64,000 nt of DNA. Source: Samsonia erythrinae (GTDB taxonomy: Bacteria; Pseudomonadota; Gammaproteobacteria; Enterobacterales; Enterobacteriaceae). Below are positions 61,531 through 64,000 of the stretch, one piece after another. The notes under the pieces are model-generated. The model was not told the origin of the DNA. It searched no databases and saw only the letters and a list, made by a program, of their open reading frames with translations. The position numbers were made by a program, and so were the translations under genes. How positions within the stretch are numbered: the stretch's first letter is position 1; every line of letters begins with the position of its first letter. The stretch is from contig NZ_SMBY01000012.1 of assembly GCF_004342665.1 (NCBI RefSeq), positions 1 through 64,000 of the forward strand, written 5' to 3'.

Positions 61531-62445
61531 ATGAAAAAGACTTCCGACTATGCTGTCGCCGTTATCGGTCTGGGCTCCATGGGCTTTGGCGCGGCGTCGT
61601 CTTGTATCAATGCAGGCCTGACGACATACGGCGTCGACATCAATCCGCAGGCGCTGGAACGCTTACGTCAGGCGGGGGCGGCGCAGGCCGACACGCGTAT
61701 TGATGCCTTCGCTGACAAACTGGATGCCGTCGTGCTGCTGGTGGTGAATGCCGCGCAGGTGAACGGGATCCTGTTCGGCGAGCCGCAGGTCGCCGCGAAG
61801 CTTAAACCCGGCACCGCGGTAATGGTGTCTTCGACGATCTCCGCGCAGGATGCCCAAAGCATCGCGCAGCGTCTGGCCGAGCATCAGCTCATCATGCTGG
61901 ATGCGCCGGTCTCCGGCGGTGCAGTGAAAGCCGCCGCGGGTGATATGACGGTGATGGCATCCGGCTCCGATCTGGCCTTTGAAAAGCTGAAACCGGTACT
62001 CGACGCCGTCGCGGGCAAGGTTTACCGCATTGGTGAAGAAATCGGGCTGGGCGCAACGGTTAAAATCATCCACCAGCTGTTGGCCGGCGTACACATCGCC
62101 GCCGGCGCGGAAGCGATGGCGCTGGCTGCACGCGCCGATATCCCGCTGGATATCATGTACGACGTGGTGACCAACGCCGCCGGGAATTCCTGGATGTTTG
62201 AGAACCGCATGCGTCACGTGGTTGACGGCGATTACACGCCGAAATCCGCCGTCGACATCTTCGTTAAAGATCTGGGACTGGTCACCGACACCGCCAAATC
62301 GCTCCATTTCCCGCTGCCGCTGGCCTCCACCGCGTTCAACATGTTCACCGCCGCCAGCAATGCCGGATTCGGTAAAGAAGACGACAGCGCCGTCATCAAG
62401 ATTTTTAACGGCATTACGCTGCCGGAAAAAAAGGAGGCGCCATGA
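61531..62445 (+). CDS. ltnD: L-threonate dehydrogenase LtnD
   Basis: NAD-dependent beta-hydroxyacid dehydrogenase that oxidises L-threonate at C2 to 2-oxo-tetronate. The 304 residues have the NAD-binding GLGSMGFGAASSCINAG (about residues 13-29), the substrate motif DAPVSGGAVKAAAGD (about 120-134), and the catalytic Lys in GATVKIIHQLLAG (about 175). Close to E. coli YgbJ/LtnD. It overlaps otnK by 4 bases. Confidence 0.94.
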   Translation: MKKTSDYAVAVIGLGSMGFGAASSCINAGLTTYGVDINPQALERLRQAGAAQADTRIDAFADKLDAVVLLVVNAAQVNGILFGEPQVAAKLKPGTAVMVSSTISAQDAQSIAQRLAEHQLIMLDAPVSGGAVKAAAGDMTVMASGSDLAFEKLKPVLDAVAGKVYRIGEEIGLGATVKIIHQLLAGVHIAAGAEAMALAARADIPLDIMYDVVTNAAGNSWMFENRMRHVVDGDYTPKSAVDIFVKDLGLVTDTAKSLHFPLPLASTAFNMFTAASNAGFGKEDDSAVIKIFNGITLPEKKEAP

Positions 62446-63710
62446 TCAAGCTCGGTGTGATTGCCGACGATTTTACCGGCGCCACGGATATCGCCAGCTT
62501 TCTGGTGAACAACGGGCTGCCGACCGTACAGCTCAACGGCGTGCCGCCGTCCGACTTTAAGGTTGAGACGCAGGCCGTGGTCATTAGCCTGAAATCGCGC
62601 TCCTGTCCGGCACAACAGGCCGTGGCGGATTCACTTAAGGCGCTGACGTGGCTGCAACAGCAGGGCTGCCAGCAGTTCTACTTTAAATATTGCTCGACCT
62701 TCGACAGCACCGCCAAAGGCAACATCGGTCCGGTGACCGACGCGCTGTTAGCGCAGCTCGGCGAAACGCAAACCATCATTTCTCCGGCGCTGCCGGTAAA
62801 CGGCAGAACCGTCTATCAGGGTTATCTGTTCGTGATGGATCAGTTGCTGTCCGAATCCGGGATGCGGCACCATCCGGTCACGCCAATGACGGACAGCAAC
62901 CTGATGCGCGTCATGGAGCAGCAGGCCGCCGGGCGCTGCGGATTGGTGCCATATAACGTGATGGATCAGGGTGCCGAAGCCGTCAAACAACGTCTGGCGG
63001 CGTTGAAAGAACAAGGTATGCGCTATGTGGTGCTGGATACGCTGAACGAACGGCACCTGCTCACACAGGGCGAGGCGCTGCGCGATATGAAGCTGGTCAC
63101 CGGCGGTTCCGGCTTGGCTATAGGGCTGGCACGCCAGTGGGCGGGATCTACCGCGCAGAACGGATCGGCAACCGAGGCGGGCAGGCCGCAATCCGGCGCC
63201 GGCGTCGTGCTGTCCGGCTCGTGTTCGGTGATGACCAACAAACAGGTCGCCCGTTACCTGAAGCAGGCGGCAGGTCGCGCCATTGACGTCGCCCGCTGCT
63301 TAGACGGCGCGCAGCCATCCTACGTGCAAGAGCTGGTCGATTGGGTAAAGGCTCACCGTAATGACGCCCTCGCACCGCTATTGTACGCCACCTCATCTCC
63401 CGACCAACTGGCGCAGATTCAGCAGCGCTGGGGCGCGGAGGCCAGCAGTCAGGCGGTGGAGAAACTGTTTGCCGCCGTCGCCAGTCAGCTTCAACAGGAC
63501 GGCTTCCAGCGCTTCATCATCGCGGGCGGAGAAACCTCCAGCATCGTGGTGCAAATGCTCGGTATTCACGCGTTCCATATCGGGCCGTCCATTTCACCCG
63601 GCGTGCCATGGGTACGCTCCACCAATCATCCGCTGTCGCTGGCGTTGAAATCCGGCAACTTCGGCGATGAAGACTTTTTTGCCCGCGCCCAGAAGGAGTT
63701 TGCCGCATGA
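62442..63710 (+). CDS. otnK: 3-oxo-tetronate kinase OtnK (DUF1537)
   Basis: Phosphorylates 3-oxo-tetronate at C4. The 422-residue protein has the N-terminal substrate-domain motif GVIADDFTGATDIASFLVNNG (split: IADDFTGATDIAS, residues 6-18), YFKYCSTFDSTAKGNIGPV (about 82-100) and the C-terminal nucleotide-binding domain with VLSGSCSVMTNKQV and IIAGGETSSIVVQML. Matches E. coli YgbK. Both ends overlap the neighbours by 4 bases (ATGA), so the genes are translationally coupled. Confidence 0.94.
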   Translation: MIKLGVIADDFTGATDIASFLVNNGLPTVQLNGVPPSDFKVETQAVVISLKSRSCPAQQAVADSLKALTWLQQQGCQQFYFKYCSTFDSTAKGNIGPVTDALLAQLGETQTIISPALPVNGRTVYQGYLFVMDQLLSESGMRHHPVTPMTDSNLMRVMEQQAAGRCGLVPYNVMDQGAEAVKQRLAALKEQGMRYVVLDTLNERHLLTQGEALRDMKLVTGGSGLAIGLARQWAGSTAQNGSATEAGRPQSGAGVVLSGSCSVMTNKQVARYLKQAAGRAIDVARCLDGAQPSYVQELVDWVKAHRNDALAPLLYATSSPDQLAQIQQRWGAEASSQAVEKLFAAVASQLQQDGFQRFIIAGGETSSIVVQMLGIHAFHIGPSISPGVPWVRSTNHPLSLALKSGNFGDEDFFARAQKEFAA

Positions 63711-64000
63711 GTGAACAACACCACAACACGGACGCCGCGCTCAGCAACGAACAGCGCGCACGCGCGGAAATGGTCAAACTGGGCGCGTCCTTTTTCCAAC
63801 GCGGTTACGCCACCGGCTCGGCGGGCAACCTCTCGCTGCTGCTGGATGACGGCACGCTGCTGGCAACGCCGACAGGCTCCTGCCTTGGCGAACTGGATGC
63901 CGAGCGCTTATCCAAAGTCAGCCTGAACGGCGAGTGGATTTCCGGGGATAAGCCGTCGAAAGAGGTCAGCTTTCACCTGTCGATTTATCGTAACGATCCC
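63707..64000 (+). CDS. otnC: 3-oxo-tetronate 4-phosphate decarboxylase OtnC, partial
   Basis: Class II aldolase-like enzyme converting 3-oxo-tetronate 4-phosphate to dihydroxyacetone phosphate and CO2. Only the first 98 residues are in the window; the frame is open to the edge. SFFQRGYATGSAGNLSLLLD, ATPTGSCLGELD and GDKPSKEVSFHLSIYRN are typical of the YgbL family. It starts at the ATGA overlap with otnK. The isomerase otnI and a transporter would be expected beyond the edge. Confidence 0.92.
   Translation, partial: MSEQHHNTDAALSNEQRARAEMVKLGASFFQRGYATGSAGNLSLLLDDGTLLATPTGSCLGELDAERLSKVSLNGEWISGDKPSKEVSFHLSIYRNDP

Overview
The window is a stretch of enterobacterial chromosome, most likely Pectobacterium (soft-rot Pectobacteriaceae). 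The housekeeping genes are close relatives of Escherichia coli genes and keep much of the E. coli gene order: btuB-murI upstream of an rrn operon, trmA-yijD-fabR-sthA-oxyR, metF-metLB/metJ, rpmE-priA-cytR-ftsN-hslVU-menA-rraA-zapB-glpFKX-fpr-yiiRQ-tpiA, pfkA-fieF and cpxP/cpxRA. Accessory genes break this order in places. The host call is inference from gene content and order; no rRNA gene body is in the window.

Layout: 1-300 is the reverse-strand leader and P1/P2 promoters of an rrn operon whose 16S gene lies off the left edge. 309-3270 holds murI, btuB and the btuB cobalamin riboswitch. 3417-8106 holds trmA, yijD, fabR, sthA and oxyR. 8107-8677 is a non-coding synteny break where E. coli has argECBH and ppc. 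8678-13974 is the methionine regulon (metF, metBL, metJ) with two MetJ operator arrays. 14177-16949 is a FecBCD-like metal/chelate importer behind a perfect 26-bp palindrome. 17020-25646 is a long housekeeping block containing a sigma-32 promoter for hslVU. 25864-33327 covers cell division (zapB), glycerol use (glpFKX), fpr and tpiA. 33551-35542 is an agmatine-to-putrescine pathway. 35946-38172 is an AT-rich accessory operon: a ThDP-dependent enzyme split by a frameshift and an amber codon, translationally coupled to a MEKHLA/PAS-like protein. 38773-42069 is pfkA, fieF and sotB. 43185-46025 is the Cpx envelope-stress system, including the sRNA CpxQ in the cpxP 3' end. 46170-51190 holds a secreted pair of unknown function, trmL, a Q-rich periplasmic protein and an AEC transporter. 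51390-56507 is the ugpBAECQ phosphate-starvation operon with a four-repeat Pho box.

56560-60332 is a small island: a ParDE-type toxin-antitoxin pair, a decayed IS903-like end, then an AT-rich Fic-domain gene, a 30-codon peptide gene with a strong ribosome binding site, and an ABC exporter. The last three look like a compact peptide modification-and-export locus and are the best candidate here for an undescribed system. 60415-64000 is the L-threonate/tetronate catabolic cluster (ygbI, ltnD, otnK, otnC), with otnC cut by the right edge and a CRP site placed for class II activation of ltnD.

Two families of short dispersed repeats occur, each with two copies: 29175-29265 with 51275-51369, and 8549-8605 with 25728-25782. 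No tRNA gene, CRISPR array or intact insertion sequence was seen.
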